In this document: positions 24,391 through 38,436 of the stretch, in pieces | Layout: every line of letters starts with the position of its first letter | Numbering within the stretch: the first letter of the stretch is position 1 | Assembly (NCBI RefSeq): GCF_011075055.1 | Contig: NC_058144.1 | Coordinates: 8,894,138-8,958,137, forward strand | Direction of reading: 5' to 3' | From: Mangifera indica | Taxonomy: Eukaryota; Streptophyta; Magnoliopsida; Sapindales; Anacardiaceae | Length of the DNA stretch: 64,000 nucleotides | The notes under the pieces: generated by a model | Seen by the model: only the letters and a program-made list of their open reading frames with translations | Databases searched by the model: none | What the model was told of the DNA's origin: nothing | Translations under genes and position numbers: made by a program

Positions 24391-24487
24391 ATTATGAAAC
24401 TAAGAATTCTTCACATGTGATCAATTTAACGTTAAGCCCACCTCTATATCACAGTTCGATCGCCTTTACTGATCAATCAACTCCCTT

Positions 24488-24542
24488 TGCCTGCGCCTGC
24501 GCCTGCGCCTGTGCCTGTGCCTGTGCCTGTGATTGTGCCTGT
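24488..24542 (+). repeat. Hexanucleotide GCCTGY repeat
   Basis: Runs of GCCTGC that change to GCCTGT, with one interruption (GATTGT). The frame through it codes Cys-Ala repeats, which I take as an artefact and not as a protein. Confidence 0.85.
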
Positions 24543-25349
24543 TTACTCAGGCTTTCACCGTACGTACTACAGTATTTCCACTCGTTACTGGATGAACCAC
24601 CCAATTCTTTTATTTCCCATAATTTGATTACAGGATACCAGGGAGGAGGCCTACTTTTATTTGTCTATATCACAATTGTTTATGTCAATACTAATAATAG
24701 AGGAAAGTTGATGCAAGAAAACGCCGAGTCATAGATCAAGACTAGGGAATATGTTTCCTTAGATGTATCTATATGAAAAATATCCCTCTTTGACATAGAT
24801 GTTTAGTTGAATTTATGCCTCCTGTATGTATAAGCCTGTATGGAATTTAGCTTCTTATTTGAAATTTTGTGCACAGTCGACATTAAATCCTGAATTTCTC
24901 TTACGCGAAAAGTAGGTTTTAAAGAAAAACACTTTCAAAACACATTTCATGTATTAGTGTAAAATTTTCTTTGGATTGATGCAAGAAGGTTGACAATTTG
25001 GGTTATGAAAGTGATAATTAACTGAGAAAATATGAGGAGGCAGAGGGATGGGCGATGACGATCAGCCAACTAATTTGTTTTGACGTTTGGAAAATAAATA
25101 ATATACAACTAATCAAAGCTTTTGCTTTTTATTTATCAATTTGGAATTTGGACATTCATTCAAAACCAACGGAACCTTTCCTTTTCTATGAAAGAGAGCG
25201 GCTGCGCAGACCAGGCCGCAGCTTCATCTAATACGTCCAATTTTGTTTTTGTCTAAATTCAAAGACACAAGATTCTTTTCTTCTTCCTCCGCGTGTCTCC
25301 TTCATCGACATTTTTTCCTTCTTATCCTAAGACACCCTTTTATTATTAT
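24543..25349. other. Intergenic, nothing recognised
   Basis: No gene, RNA or element is visible. A short GC-richer patch at 25196-25225 has no identity. Confidence 0.4.
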
Positions 25350-25358
25350 ATTTTTTAT

Positions 25359-26305
25359 GGGAAAATGACTACTTCTCACCCAACTTTTTGGTCATTTTTA
25401 AACTTATACTTATGAGAGATATAAAATCATTATTCTCGTTCATAAACAAACTTCTATTAATTTTTTCTGTTAAAGGAAGGGATAAAATAATAATTTTATT
25501 TTTATATTAAAAAGTTATAAAGTTTATTACTCTCTGCCCCCCTCAGGTTTTAGAAACTAATATTTTACCTTTACTTAAAGTTTTTAAACTTTGAAAAATA
25601 ACATTTTCACCCCCAGACCTAGGGTTTCCACATTTTTTAAAACTTAACCACCCTCTATATCTTTCAAAAATAGCAGTTTCACTCCCATTCTTTAACTTCA
25701 TCCTCTGACATCGTCTTCAGCGTCGTCTCTGGCCTCCTCCTTCTCCTAGGGCGACGACGGTGGTGTGATGAAGAGATCTTCATCTCTTTTGTCACATGGT
25801 GTGATGAAGAGACAAAGATCTCTTCGTCACTCCACCTAGATGATGAAGGATGATGCTTTGTCATCCTTGGCTGCTTGTCACGTCATCCAGACGCGACGAC
25901 AAAGGATGATGAAACGTCGTCCTTCGTCTGTTCTTCCAGATCTAGACGATGCTTTGTCGTTTACATCTGAGTGACGAAGGGTCGTCTTTTGTAGTCGGAG
26001 ATGAGAGATCGATGAAATGCGTCAACCATCAATGGTGGCTGGAGAAGAAAGCAAACCCTAGGAGTGAAATATAAACTTTTCAAATTTTGAGAATGGGTTG
26101 AGGTGTTAGTTTTTAAAACTTGGAAGAGGGAAATGGTGAAGTTTTAAAGTTTTAAAGTTTATAGGTAAAATGATGATTTTACCTCTATCCCTAACTGAAA
26201 ATTTGGATGACAGTTTGGTAATGAGTGAGAGTTTGAGTTTTTCATCTCCCGTGGGTGTGAGTTTGAAATTAGGCTAAAAGTTGGGTGAGAAATAGTCCTT
26301 TTCCC
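25359..26305. mobile_element. Fold-back MULE-like element F, exact 9-bp TSD
   Basis: The ends GGGAAAATGACTACTTCTC and GAGAAATAGTCCTTTTCCC are inverted. The flanks are ATTTTTTAT on both sides (25350-25358 and 26306-26314), an exact 9-bp duplication. The centre has GATGAAGAGAT and GACGAAGG-type repeats. It has no coding capacity; the Ser/Arg-rich minus frame at 25679-25864 is a by-product. Confidence 0.85.
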
Positions 26306-26314
26306 ATTTTTTAT

Positions 26315-26760
26315 AGATAGCTGAAACATGAAGCTTGAATGCAATTCGAGTTTATTGATAACATATTATCTATCCAGTTGATTTGAAGTACTTTGGCTCC
26401 ATTCTTGTCCCTTGTGCAGCTGATATGATACGCATGCTATTATCTATAAATCAATGTGGGCGCATCAACCGTGAAGCAAAGTTTCATTATCTACCTTCAA
26501 AAATAGTTTAAGTAATAAAAAAATGAGATTTTATATATAACAAAAAATGGGTTTAACTCTATTTTAATGATATATCAAAATTAAATTTTTTATTTATCTG
26601 GTTCAATAGTTATAAAATTGATCATTAATATCAAAATATATTATATTTAATATGATTTATTCAACTCTAAAAATACGATCCAGCTTAAATAGGGTTTTCG
26701 TTAAAAAAAAGTTTCATTACCCAAGCTTTCCTTAATTTATGATTTTTCCTTTTAATAAAC

Positions 26761-26804
<44 letters not shown>

Positions 26805-28515
26805 ATTACCATTACACGATCCATTACAAGACTTCAGCAATTTACGTTCTTTTCCCAGCGATTTATTGTTTTCTATCACATGATTAACAAACTTTGCCCC
26901 TTAATTTGTCCTTTTTTGCTTTTTGTTTTTGCCTTTTTATTTTTCTGCATAATTTTCATGAAAGTTCTGTAGTTTGGTGTTGTAAAGAGTTTCTCATATA
27001 AAGAGAAAGAATATCTTAAAAATAATATATCTCTTCAATTCCAGTTCGTCCAGTTAGCTAAATTCAAAATTAAAAGACCAATTGTTCTTTGTTGGTTTTG
27101 ATTATTATAATTAACTGCTTGGATCCATATACATGTTAGAATACTTGCTTAGTCATTTCCCAAAAAAAAAAAAACTAAATAGAAAATTGTTCGAATCTAT
27201 TCAATAGTTTTATAATTAAATATAAGTAATATTATGTATATTAATAATACGTGTCAATTTATAATAATATATCATTATATAATTAGAAGTTATTTCATTC
27301 TTAATTCAAAATCACTTATTCATATAGTAACGAGACGCATTATCATTAATACTAAAATTTATATATATTACAAATGCACATAACATAATTCATTAAATAT
27401 ATAGTATAAGGAACGATATGTTCAAATCTTCTTTTATATAGACGATTGTGAAATTGGAGTCTATATAGGTAATATGATACTATAATGTGATTATAATTTA
27501 GTGATTTTGGTGTCTTTTTATGAAACCTAAGCACATAATATGTATTTTTGTTAATTAGAGAACCCTTTCTATGTTAGTTAGATGGGTAAACTTGGGAGTA
27601 TAATAATCAAACTCATAATTATTATATCGAATAAGTCAAAATTTGTATAAATGTGACAGAGGCTTTAACCCATAACTTATCTCTACCAGTTTCAATATTT
27701 CATCAATTTTGCTAACTCTTGAAGTCAAACTTAGTTATATTAATTTGTTGTAGATAGAAATCCACTTTGACTATAGGTTAATGAAATTATTTTAATTTGA
27801 AAATTGAATTTCGAAACATAATATTTATGATTACACTCAAGATAAATGAAGTCGTTGGATAAAAATAGAGGAAAACCACCCAAACAAATAATCTCGTGAA
27901 TCAAGTCACAAAAAAGAAACAATATTGAACTAATTATGCTCTAGTGTAATGAAATAATAACTAGTTCACGGGCACTCAATCAATGTTAAACATGGCCCCA
28001 AAAACAGAAGAAAAGGCGGAAAGCAATGGCTAGCAACCAGTGAAATTATGGAAGAAAAGTCATTGGTGTGAACAAGGTTTACATTATCACTTAATTGCTT
28101 TTGAAATAATGGCCAAAAACAAGAATGTGTGTGAGTCTAAATTCATGCACCATGAGGGATGACAGTGACGCCAGCTCCTTCATGGAAATTCACTCGCAGA
28201 CATGCACTCATCATAACTAAACACTCTTTATGTATATTTTATAACGTGTTGGGCATTCGATGGTCTACAGAAGGTTGTACGTCCACGTGTGAAATGTTTC
28301 TAGTCAACGCGCATATGCTTCCAGTCAAACTTCCAATAATGCCAAGCATCACCAAACCCCTTTCACTTCATTTTAATAAGCGATTTTCATGCCACAACTT
28401 TCTCCCACACTAGACACTTCCTTCTTAGTACCTTCCATTTTTTTTTTTTTTTGCACATAGTATGTCTTCTATAAAGATAACATATACTTTAATTCCTGCA
28501 TAAATCCCATAATTT
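26315..28515. other. Intergenic AT-rich
   Basis: No gene seen. A (TA)n run lies at 26764-26801. A short palindromic repeat like those at 35556 and 50490 lies near 27230-27320. The stretch 27950-28440 has more balanced composition but no coherent frame. Confidence 0.4.
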
Positions 28516-28539
28516 AGAGGGTGTGTTTGGTTCTAGTAA

Positions 28540-28957
28540 TATTTTATCTCTCTCTCTCTTGATCTCTTCGTCGCCTTCTTTTGATTGTCTTCATCTCTAA
28601 TAAAAATAATAAAGAGACAATAAGGAGAGATCGAGAGGAACAGAGAGACGAGAAGGGAGAGAAAAAGTTGACCATTGGAGAAAGGATTATTGTCAAAGAG
28701 AAGAGATCGAAACCCTAAGAGGGAAATGATGATTTTTCAAACCTTGGGTGAGGGTTAGAGGAAAATTGTTAGATTTTTAAACTTAAATGGGAAATGTGAT
28801 AAATTTTTAGTTTTTTTAAATATTTTTGCTAAATAACTATTTTATTTTTAAGACTAATTGCAAAAATTAATAAATAAATAGGTATTTAAGATTTTCAAAA
28901 TTAATGAATGAAAATTTGAGAAAACGCTAATATTTGGATAGGAATAAGTCCTTTGAC
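28540..28957. mobile_element. Fold-back family fragment G
   Basis: The right arm is complete, ending AGGAATAAGTCCTTTGACT. The left arm is missing: at 28516-28545 the sequence is the GTGTTTGGTTCTAGTAATAT start of an AT-rich element, running straight into family centre sequence. It is a truncated copy. Confidence 0.5.
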
Positions 28958-29019
28958 TTGTTTTTTTCCCGTAATGTCTTCTTGAAATATAACATACACT
29001 AATTCATCTATATATTTTA

Positions 29020-29465
29020 TAATTTAAAAGACATGTTTGATTCAAATAATATTTTATTATTAAGAATAAAATATTATTATAAAAATAAATCATTAAAAGA
29101 TTACTGGGTATTTGATAAAAATGAATACGTATAAATAATTATTGTATTTAGTTAAGATAATAAAAAAATATTAATATATTATTTTGCTTAAATGTCATTA
29201 AATATAATTATTTTAAAATATTATTTATATTACTTATTATATTAATTTAAAATAGAGATATTTTGGTATTAAAAAATAATAAGTAATGATAAAATGATAA
29301 TAAAATCAAGGTTAAGGTAGATATAATAATTATATTAACTATCATATTACTATTAATAATAAAAAATTATCAAAAATTTTTATTATTTGATAAAACAAAT
29401 AAAGTAATATCAATAATAAAAAGATTACTTATCATATAACCTTTCAATACTGGAATCAAAACGTG
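29020..29465. repeat. AT-rich MITE-like element (1)
   Basis: The ends resemble inverted repeats (ACATGTTTGATTCAAATAA against a right end reading CTGGAATCAAAACGTG). The interior shares blocks such as AATTATTTTAAAATATTAT with the copies at 33300, 36690, 50775 and 56015. Confidence 0.45.
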
Positions 29466-30167
29466 ATCTTTGAGATTGAACTAACCTTATTAAGTTGGAC
29501 AAATTCTGAATATAATGATTGATTTCATAATTATTAAATTAGATAAGATAAAAATTTAATTTTAATATATTATAGAAAAAGATTTAAATTCATATTTTTT
29601 ATATATAACATCTTCTTTTTATCATCCAATCGTAAGGGTCCTCAATGGACATATTGCTAAAAGTTATACCATGTATATGTGATTTTATTAGATAAATATA
29701 AAAATGAGACGTGATTTACTATCTCACTTGACCATCTTTTAATTTTAACACATGGTTAACCAATGAAGCATGGGAGAGTCTTATTAGGCAAGGGCCCTAC
29801 TAATAGCCGTCCATGAATTCAATTGATCTATTTTATGTACTATTATTGTGATTATTAAAATGGTAATGTCTTTCTCCTAATGATGGAGCCGCCACCATTT
29901 TCCACTTTACTTTTTTCTAATCAACCCGCTGATGGAGCTATTTTTCTTTCTCTTAGAAATATTTTCGTGTCGTCTACGACACCTTAAACTTTCTCTATAT
30001 ATAGGGACTGTGCAATTCTTATTCTATTTCTGTTCTCCATAAATTTATCATTCATTCATATATTTTCCGTGATTCTGCCCCCACCAAGCACTCCTCTCGT
30101 TTTGTTTTGATTTCAATTCAACCTTGTTGGACAAACAATAGTTCTTCTTCTTCTTTACTGGGGTTAA
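29466..30167 (+). promoter_or_regulatory. WRKY75-like promoter
   Basis: A TATA box TATATATA lies at 29996-30003, about 165 bp before the ATG, which fits a 5' leader of some 130 bp. A W-box TTGACC lies at 29728-29733, consistent with self- or cross-regulation by WRKY factors known for this family. Position and motif are seen; regulation is inference. Confidence 0.6.
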
Positions 30168-31583
30168 ATGGAAAACTACCAAATGTTCTTCCCTTGTTCC
30201 TCTACGGGGCAGTCAGGTTATCCCACAAAGACGTCGCATAGAGCAAATTCTGACCATGTTTTCAGTCTTGGAGATAGCTCGTCAAGTGGGTTTTTGGGGC
30301 TGAAGCCAGAAGGGCTTGTCCCAAAAAGTAGTACAAATCATGTTAAAGACCTTTCTCAGATTGATGGAGGGTCTCTAGCGTCTGAAAATGCGGCAAAATC
30401 GAGTAAAAAGAAAGGGGAAAAGAAGGTTAGAAAACCCAGATTTGCTTTTCAAACGAGGAGCCATGTTGATATCCTCGATGATGGATATCGGTGGAGGAAA
30501 TATGGTCAAAAAGCTGTCAAGAACAACAAATTTCCCAGGTTAGTTAAATAATTAATCATCTTCTTGCTTCACAGATTTTCAATTTCACATTTGCAAGATT
30601 ATTGTGAAAGGGTTTAGTGCAATTGCGTTGTTTCTAAATTAGGGTTATGGTAGAAAGATTACTGCAAATTATGCGTGCATCATCCTTGCATGTCTCTGAT
30701 GCAGTACCAAACAGTTTTACATAGTTTCCTTTACCGTTTTCAATACGGTAAAGGAAATATCAAATTAGTTCTAGGGTTTCTCCATTTCTAATTTGTTTGC
30801 ACAAAAGGGTATTTATAAATCCTAATTTTTAGATTCACTTTTCCAAAAAGAAGACGTTAATTGCATCTAGGGTTTCCATAAACTGTAAATGTATATACTT
30901 TTTTTTTTTTGGCTAAGCGTTAAATGTATATACTTATAAACACTTAAAACATTCACAGATCTATTGATCTTCCACACCCCAATCGATCTTTAAGAGTTTG
31001 AATCAATTATAACTCCAAGATCAGGTTTGAAATTGTTGAGAACACAGAAGAAAAAGGTCTGAAAACTCACATGTAACCCTAGCTAATTAATCTAATTTCG
31101 TATTTATGAATATGAAACATGGGATTCATGTCAAATCTTAAGGAACATCTAAAATAACATTGATATCTCATAGGATCATAACAAAACATGGGAATCTTAC
31201 TAATCAGACGAGTAAAATGATAAAAGTTTTGTGAAAGTGAATTTAAAACAATATTATATGTATATAACCTTGAATATACAAATAAATATACATATGATGT
31301 ATTATTGCATCATTAAATATTATTTTATATTATAACACATAATTTGTTTACCAATTTTATGGGTGAATTTATAGTGATAACATCTATTTTATTTTATATA
31401 TGCAGAAGCTACTACCGTTGTACACATCAAGGATGCAATGTAAAGAAGCAAGTACAACGCCTAACCAAAGATGAAGGTGTTGTATTGACAACTTACGAAG
31501 GGATGCACAATCATACAATTGATAAGCCGACTGATAATTTTGAGCATATCTTGAGTCAGTTGCAGATTTATACTCCCTTTTGA
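30168..31583 (+). CDS. WRKY75: WRKY75-type transcription factor
   Basis: Two exons, 30168-30538 and 31406-31583, giving 549 nt and 182 residues. The N-terminus ([14 protein letters not shown]) and compact size match WRKY75. A basic stretch ([15 protein letters not shown]) is a likely nuclear signal. The DNA-binding domain has [16 protein letters not shown] followed by a zinc finger CTHQGC with HNH, group IIc. The intron splits the domain after FPR, the conserved position in this group. WRKY75 binds W-boxes and in Arabidopsis acts in phosphate-starvation response, root hair formation and leaf senescence. The gene is intact. Assignment to group IIc is firm; one-to-one orthology with WRKY75 is likely but needs a tree. 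Confidence 0.93.
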
Positions 31584-32317
31584 AGCCTTGATAAATGTGA
31601 AATTATATATATACACATATACACATATGAATGTATGCATGCATCCTTCTATTGGTGAATAGTACACCTTTAGAATTTGCTCCTCAGACGTGGACTTTAA
31701 TGTATTTGCATTTTGTAAAATATATGTTGGCAGAAGATTTACTTAAATTAAGGTCATATCAATTAACAGTTCATATATATTTGTGTTTAGATAATGCAAA
31801 TTTAGCATGAGGCCGGTGCTCTTGCAAAAAAAAAAAAAAAGTTCTTGACATTGGTGAATAAATTTTTCAATGCATAAGTTGTTGGTTTCTTTAACTTTTT
31901 TACCAACTCTACAGACTTACATATTTGAACATTGTCTATCAAATATAATGAAGCTCAACTTTACAGGGTATAGTGTCTTCCAAACGAATTAAACAGGTTA
32001 GAGATGATAATTTTGATTCGAATTTAAGGTTGTTAACTCTCATTAACCCTAACAAAAAAGAGATTTTATGATAAAAATGTAGAAAGAAACAGAGAATAAG
32101 GTATTTAATCCTACCCCTTCTCATTGTCATCCCAAATGCAGGTTAGTCACATAATTAGATGCTAATTTTAGATTACGTTTGCAATGTTATAACATGAATT
32201 TGAAATTCATTATGATGCACCTATTTTTATACAAACCAGATTATTTTTTAATTGAAAAGCTTGATATAAATTTGGTTTGCATCATACAAATTCACTAATT
32301 GGACTAAACTAATATAA
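31584..32317. other. WRKY75 3' region and intergenic
   Basis: It contains the probable 3' UTR, with TATATATACACATAT-type repeats near 31605-31630. No further gene is visible. Confidence 0.4.
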
Positions 32318-32640
32318 CTCAAATCTAGGGTTGGATTCGAACTGAGTCAAACTCGAGTTCAGCTCGATTTGCAGAAATAAAGCTTGAGTTCGAGCTCGTC
32401 AAGCTTACTGCAAATGAGCTCAAACTTGAGTTTTAACTAACTCGTTATTAAAACGTTGTTTTAATATATATTAATCAAAACAACATCGTTTTGTATCAAA
32501 ATTTTTAATTTGCAAGTTTAATGAACAGCTCGAGCTCGAAATTGTAGGCTCAAGCTCATTAGGGGCTAACTCATTTTAGGGTCGTTTAAATCGAGCTTAA
32601 GCTCAAGCTTGTTTCAGATCTAACCCTACTCAAATCCAAT
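32318..32640. repeat. Fold-back repeat with GAGCTCGA arms (copy 1)
   Basis: The arms are inverted copies (GGTTGGATTCGAACTGAG on the left, AGATCTAACCCTACTC on the right; many GAGCTCGAGC and AGCTTGAG blocks). The centre has ATCAAAACAACATCGTTTTG. The same design occurs at 47328-47648 and partly at 1755-1950. A non-autonomous element of uncertain superfamily. Confidence 0.55.
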
Positions 32641-33299
32641 GTTGCATCAAATTATAATAATTATATATTAGAACATTTTGAATAGATAATTATTATATAT
32701 ATCATGAGTTTTTTAGGCCTTATTTCGGTTACAAAATGAATAATTAATAAAATGACAATAATATTTTACGCATTAATAATTCATATAAAGAAATAAAAAT
32801 ATAACGTTGACATGTTATCATATAACCGAATAACTTTTTGTTATATATAAAATAATACTTAGTTGCATCAAAACACACCACTGATAATTATAATGACTTT
32901 TAATACATATAATATTACTCATCTAATATATAACAATACTCAATTCCATAAGGGTATAAATTTGTTCCTTTTTTTTTAATATTCTATATATTTTAGAAAT
33001 AATTTTCCATGGGGAAGTAAAAATATATTTCTTTCTCTGCTACTTGTTTGTTTGTTATCTTTATTTTTTTAATAATAAGAGATTTTATCCGTATTGATTG
33101 GATAAGTAAACCTAAGACACAATAATTAAATTTACAACCACTATATCAGATAAGTTAAAATTTCACAAACGTGACACAAATTCAAACTCAAATCTTTTTT
33201 CTAAAAAATTTAATACTTTTGGGTCTAGTATTTGTTTGTTGCTAAATGCTAATTAGGAAAATTTCTACAAAATTTTGACTTTTTTGCTGATAGTTTCGG
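32641..33299. other. Intergenic AT-rich
   Basis: No gene. The part 32715-32895 looks like a further AT-rich short element, but its ends are unclear. Confidence 0.3.
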
Positions 33300-33810
33300 C
33301 ATTTTACTGGCAGTAGTATAGAGGACATTAAAAATTACTCTGATAATCTATCTTTTATTACTTACATTATTTTGTTTGATTTATAAGTAATAAAATATTC
33401 TAATAATATTCTATTACTAATGGTGATGTAGCAGGTAATATGAGGAGTAATTTGATTATCACTTTTACCTTAGGTATTAAAAAATTACCAAGGTAATTTT
33501 CATTTTATTATAACTATATCTTTATTTATTATTTTTTTAGGATAAAAATAATTTTATTTTCAATTAATATAACGAATAACATAAAAAAATATTTTAAAAT
33601 AATTATACCCAGAGGTATTTAAGTAAAATAATATATTAATATTCTTTTATTACTTTTAACTATATACAATAGTTATTTATATCTATTCAGTTTATTAAAT
33701 TTCATCAAATATAGTAATAATTTATACTTAGTAATCCTTAAGGTAACTTATATTCAAGATAATCCTCTAATTTTAATAATAAAATATTTTTCAAACCAAA
33801 CGTATCCTAA
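33300..33810. repeat. AT-rich MITE-like element (2)
   Basis: It shares blocks with the copy at 29020-29465. The right end reads TTTTCAAACCAAACGTATCC, the inverse of the TGTTTGGTT-type start. No coding capacity. Confidence 0.45.
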
Positions 33811-35555
33811 AAGTAAAAACAATAAATGAGTTACATGTAATGTCTTAAATCAAAATTGTTTGGAAGAGAATTAATGTACACTACTTCACAAACTAATTAT
33901 AAATAATTTATAGTATGCATATCCTTTTAAGAAGAATAATATAATTATTTATAAGGTAATATTATACGTATCTATTTTTAATATATAAATAAAATATATA
34001 TTTATAAATATTATCATGTAATTAAGTATTACTTTATTTTTACATAAAAAACATTCAATCATATGATTATACTCATTAAATGTATACTTATTTAGTTATA
34101 TGTAATTTTATTGTTATTTATATTACCTAAAATTCATGGATTACATCAAGTATACAAAAAGACTATTGTTGTACATGCATCGCCCAGCAAATAACATGAT
34201 AATTTCATAATATTTTATGTATTTATTTGATATATAAATTTAGGATAATAAAACTAGAGGGCATGCTAGTCGAATTATGTATCCAAAATTTAATTTTCTA
34301 TATCATATATCATATAGTGTATCTTATTATATTGCATGATATGCGTTTTAAAAAATAAAATATTAATAAAATAATATAAAATTATCAGTAACACGTCATC
34401 ATTTTAATAAATATAATAAACATCCCTAAAATTTAAAATATATATATATATACAATCGTATTGCATTATCATTTTCTCTTAAAACATGTATCGATCCTAT
34501 TGATAATATGTACTCATCATATAATATATGTATTATATCAATTAATTTAATACACCTTATGATATATATCATTTTTTATTTGTAATGTATTATATTATAA
34601 AATATATATTACATATAGTAAGATATGGATGTCTATGTTGTGGGGGTCTTGTCAATCTTGTAGAGAAGTTTTCACGAGTAACACTTGCATATCAATATTG
34701 AAACCGTGTGAATTTCCTGACGGCATCAAGAAGACCAAAGTACATGAAAACTATTCTCGTATAAACATTAAACACATTTTCTTCATTTTAAGCATTATTT
34801 ATTTACCAGTTGCTTACACTGAAATTTGACTATTCTCAATCAAGAGGTACCATGAAGAATTATGGGTCACAAAATTGGATGCCATTAGGTTGAAAATAGA
34901 CATGTAAATTAATTGGATTGTACCGAAAAAAATTAGGTGAGATTTTACTAAAGCCTAACATATATAATTAAAATATTTGTTTGTGACTTTTCAATAATAT
35001 CCAAATATTTTAACATATTTATTTTAAATACATAAATAAATATATATTTAATATGTATTATTATATGATTACATGATTTTAAATTAAAGAAAAAATAACT
35101 ACTAATCATATAAAAATATATATAAACATATATTTATTTATATATTCAAAATATATATGTATAACATTTTTTATAATTTAATATAAATAATTAAATACAA
35201 AATGTATTTTTTAGATCATCATTTAAGAAAAATAGGTTTATGATCATCTTTCTTAATCTATCATCAGTGGCTTTCGCACAAAATCATTTATATAATATTT
35301 TTTCACTTAAAAATTTCATAGAAATTTATTGCAAAATAAGAATTATGTTTCGGGGATGATATTATTACAATAATTACATCATTTGATCACAAATTTTATT
35401 CATAAACCATACAAAGGTATTGGAGAAGTACTTACAAAGATGTAAAATAAATGGAAATATTATCTAGTTGTATAATGGGTCCTAAAAACAAGTATAAAAT
35501 AATTTTGTAATAGAGCAGTCTTATATGTACACATTTTTTAATATATAATTAGGTA
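33811..35555. other. Intergenic AT-rich with dispersed repeat copy 2
   Basis: 34265-34618 is a diverged copy of the repeat at 16537-16845. 34620-34830 has a short open frame of no recognised identity. Small palindromes (TAATATATTAT-type) occur around 34010 and 35040. No gene is supported. Confidence 0.4.
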
Positions 35556-36160
35556 TACAGATAATATATTATCATGTGATTAGATGTTACTTTATTTTTA
35601 ATTCAAAATTATTTAATCACATGATAACATATTATCTATATATCTTAATTATATATTTAAAAATATGTATATATAATTTTATTATTTATGATGAATCTTG
35701 TGTAACCCAAAAAGCTAAAGGAGGTTTGTGAATGTCAAGGACGATGAAATTTATATCCAGTTAATTAAATAAACAAAACTGTGTGGCCCCATACACAACC
35801 TCATCAGTTTTTAGATCTTCTCGTCTCTTTTTATGATTGTATAATTGATTACATAAATAATATATTATCATATAAATAAATATTATTTTATCTTTAATTT
35901 AAAATTATTTAATCATATAATGACATATCATTTATATATTTTAATTATATATCTAAAAATATGTATATATGCTTTTATTATTTATAATAAACCTATGATT
36001 CTTCGTGCATCCTAGAAAGCTAAACTGCTTTTGTGATGGTCAACTATTACGAAATATATATTCAATTAATTAAAGAAACTAAACTGTGTGCCCCGGGAGC
36101 AGCCTCATCAGTTGCCTTACATCACTGCTTCTAGATCCTTTCTTGTCTTTTTTTGTGATT
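35556..36160. repeat. Local tandem duplication, ~300-bp unit
   Basis: Two diverged units, about 35556-35853 and 35854-36160. Each runs from a small palindrome (ATATTATCATGTGATTAGA and its inverse) through TTTATTATTTAT, CTAAAG/CTAAACTG, AAACTGTGTG(G/C)CCC and CTCATCAGTT to a CTTTTTTTGTGATTG-like end. Confidence 0.6.
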
Positions 36161-37564
36161 GGATTATTAATATTAGAGTCAATGTTTTGACAAGTTTCAT
36201 TAATAATTAATTGAAGGAATCCGTAATGGACATCCCTTTCTTCATACCTCATTCACAATTCTTCTATCTGTCCCCTTTAATTTCAATTGTTTTTAAATTT
36301 GAAGCACCCCCATGATAGGTTAGTAAATGAAAGTTTCAACCAAAGAAACAAGAAAAAAAAAAGTCCAAGTGAAGATTGATTGCTTTTTCCATTAAGTTTA
36401 TTTTCATTTTTTTTTTGTTAACCAATACTCCACCTATATTGATTAAAAGGATAAATTTAGAATACAATAATCAAATTTATAATTATTATATCAAATAATT
36501 TAAAATTTTATAAACATGACAGAAGCTCAAACCTAAACCTTTTCTCTTAAAGTTTTAATATTTTACTAATTTATTTTCAAGTTTTGTATCTCTTCCTTCT
36601 TCATATAGATACATGAAGTCAATTGTTCCACAGAGTAGTTGCATGCCTGCTTGGCTAGATGCATGGAATTCAACTTGAAAGCTGTGTCCACTTAAAGTAA
36701 TATTTTATAAAAAATTGAAGGAATGTCATAAAGATAAGTAATTTAAAAATATTATATTATTGTGTTTAATTTAACATAATAAAAATTATTAAAATATTAT
36801 TTTTTTAAATGTTTAAAACATTCTTTAAAAAATTAATAAATAAATATAACAAAATTAAGAATATAATATCCAAATTATTCTTTATATTATCTATCACATC
36901 ATCATTTATATTATTTTTATATTATCATTGATAATAAAAAATAATTTAAATCTTTATTATTTATAAATTAAATAAAATAATATAAAAAATAAATTATTTG
37001 AATACTCTTGTTATCTATAAATCTGAACCCTTTGAAGGATTATTTAATTTATCACGGGACTTAAAATGGATTGTGGTGTTGTCAGGTCACCTCCAGGATT
37101 TGATATGCTTTACCTGTAGGTGGTTTGCGCCACATTGGACAGCACTAAGTACTAATAGGATTTAGGTATCCTGGAAAATATTTCACCTTGTCTCTTTTCC
37201 TTGTTCATTTTCAATCAAACATCAGTTTGGTCATCCCATAATAGAGGTACGTGAAATTAAGTCAAAAAGTTTTGACATCATATCCCGATCTTTTCTATGT
37301 TGAATTGACACCAGTGGACTTTTGTGCAAGACCATATCAAATCATAAATTACCCCATTGAACTTAAAAACCACGACTTACTGTTGATTCTGACGGTTCAA
37401 GTGACATGCAGCTGACCTAAGGATGATTTTTAATACAAAATGCAGACTCTACAAGTTCAAAACTAAATTAATTGACAAACAACAAAAATAATGTCAAAAT
37501 CTTACCCGGAATACCTCATAATATTTTAACTGGGGTTGCACTAAACAAGTTTTAAATGGGGTAC
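36161..37564. other. Intergenic with AT-rich element (3)
   Basis: 36690-37025 resembles the AT-rich MITE-like copies. 37050-37564 has more balanced composition but no frame I recognise; it forms the left flank of the Ty3 element. Confidence 0.35.
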
Positions 37565-38436
37565 TGTTACGTGCCTAGAAGTGCTGGAAGTGTTGCTAGT
37601 GGATTTGTTGTTCAGAGAGGTATGTTCCTAAGCGGCATGAACTAGGCTTCTGTATTTGTATGATAATATGGTATCTGCCACTCTGGGTTTCATAATGTTG
37701 TTGAATCTTTAGTTAATCTTTGTATGATGTGGTGTTTCTTTCTTCTAAGCAAAAATGTTGAACATTTTATTAGTGAAGATGAGCTCTCCCTGGGAGCCGT
37801 GTCAGAAAAATTATATATCCTTATTGATGTGAATGGAGCCTAAGTTTGGCTAACTTGTATGCAACCGGTGAATACCATTCAATTCTGAGCAGCTAATGGG
37901 AATGGTTAGACTATCATGGGGGCCATGCTGGCCTGTGGCGCAGCCCATACCCTCTCTTTTTGGCACAAGCCTCTCTGGATTCAATCCAACATGGTCTACT
38001 GTTGTGTCTAGGAATGGTAATGAAGGGACAAATCTTGGGTGAAATTGGAGTTGGGAAACCTTGGATCAAACTACTTGAACCATTGATGACATGACATATG
38101 CTGTAAATCTTATAAATGAGCATGCTCGAGACAGCAAAAGGCACTCTTATATGTGACTTGCTAATTCAATTCTCTTATTATCAATTAATTTAGTTTTACT
38201 TTTTTGCAAGAATTTTGCCATGAGGTTGAGGTCAAAGCTAAGGCTCGTAAAATCTAGACACTTAACACGATGGTATCAGAGCATGGTTTCGATGAGCGCA
38301 CCTTTCCTCAAAATCCATCCAAACAACCTGTGCACAAATCTCAACATCCCACTCAAGAACAATTTCTGCAACTGAAAAAAATGGTCCATAACATGTATAT
38401 TCAACCATAGACCTTCACAGAAAGTTTATCATCAAA

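Noticed and set aside
24366..24734. 122-residue frame with Cys-Ala repeats
   Set aside because: The repeat comes from the GCCTGY microsatellite and the flanks have no protein-like features.
25679..25864. Ser/Arg-rich frame, and similar frames at 39229-39447 and 15888-16139
   Set aside because: All lie within fold-back elements (F, H, C) and are not conserved between copies.
26685..26972. Frames with Tyr-Ile repeats
   Set aside because: Products of a (TA)n run.
37914..38144. Minus frame in the 5' LTR region
   Set aside because: Protein-like composition but no recognised motif and it lies in LTR or inserted sequence.
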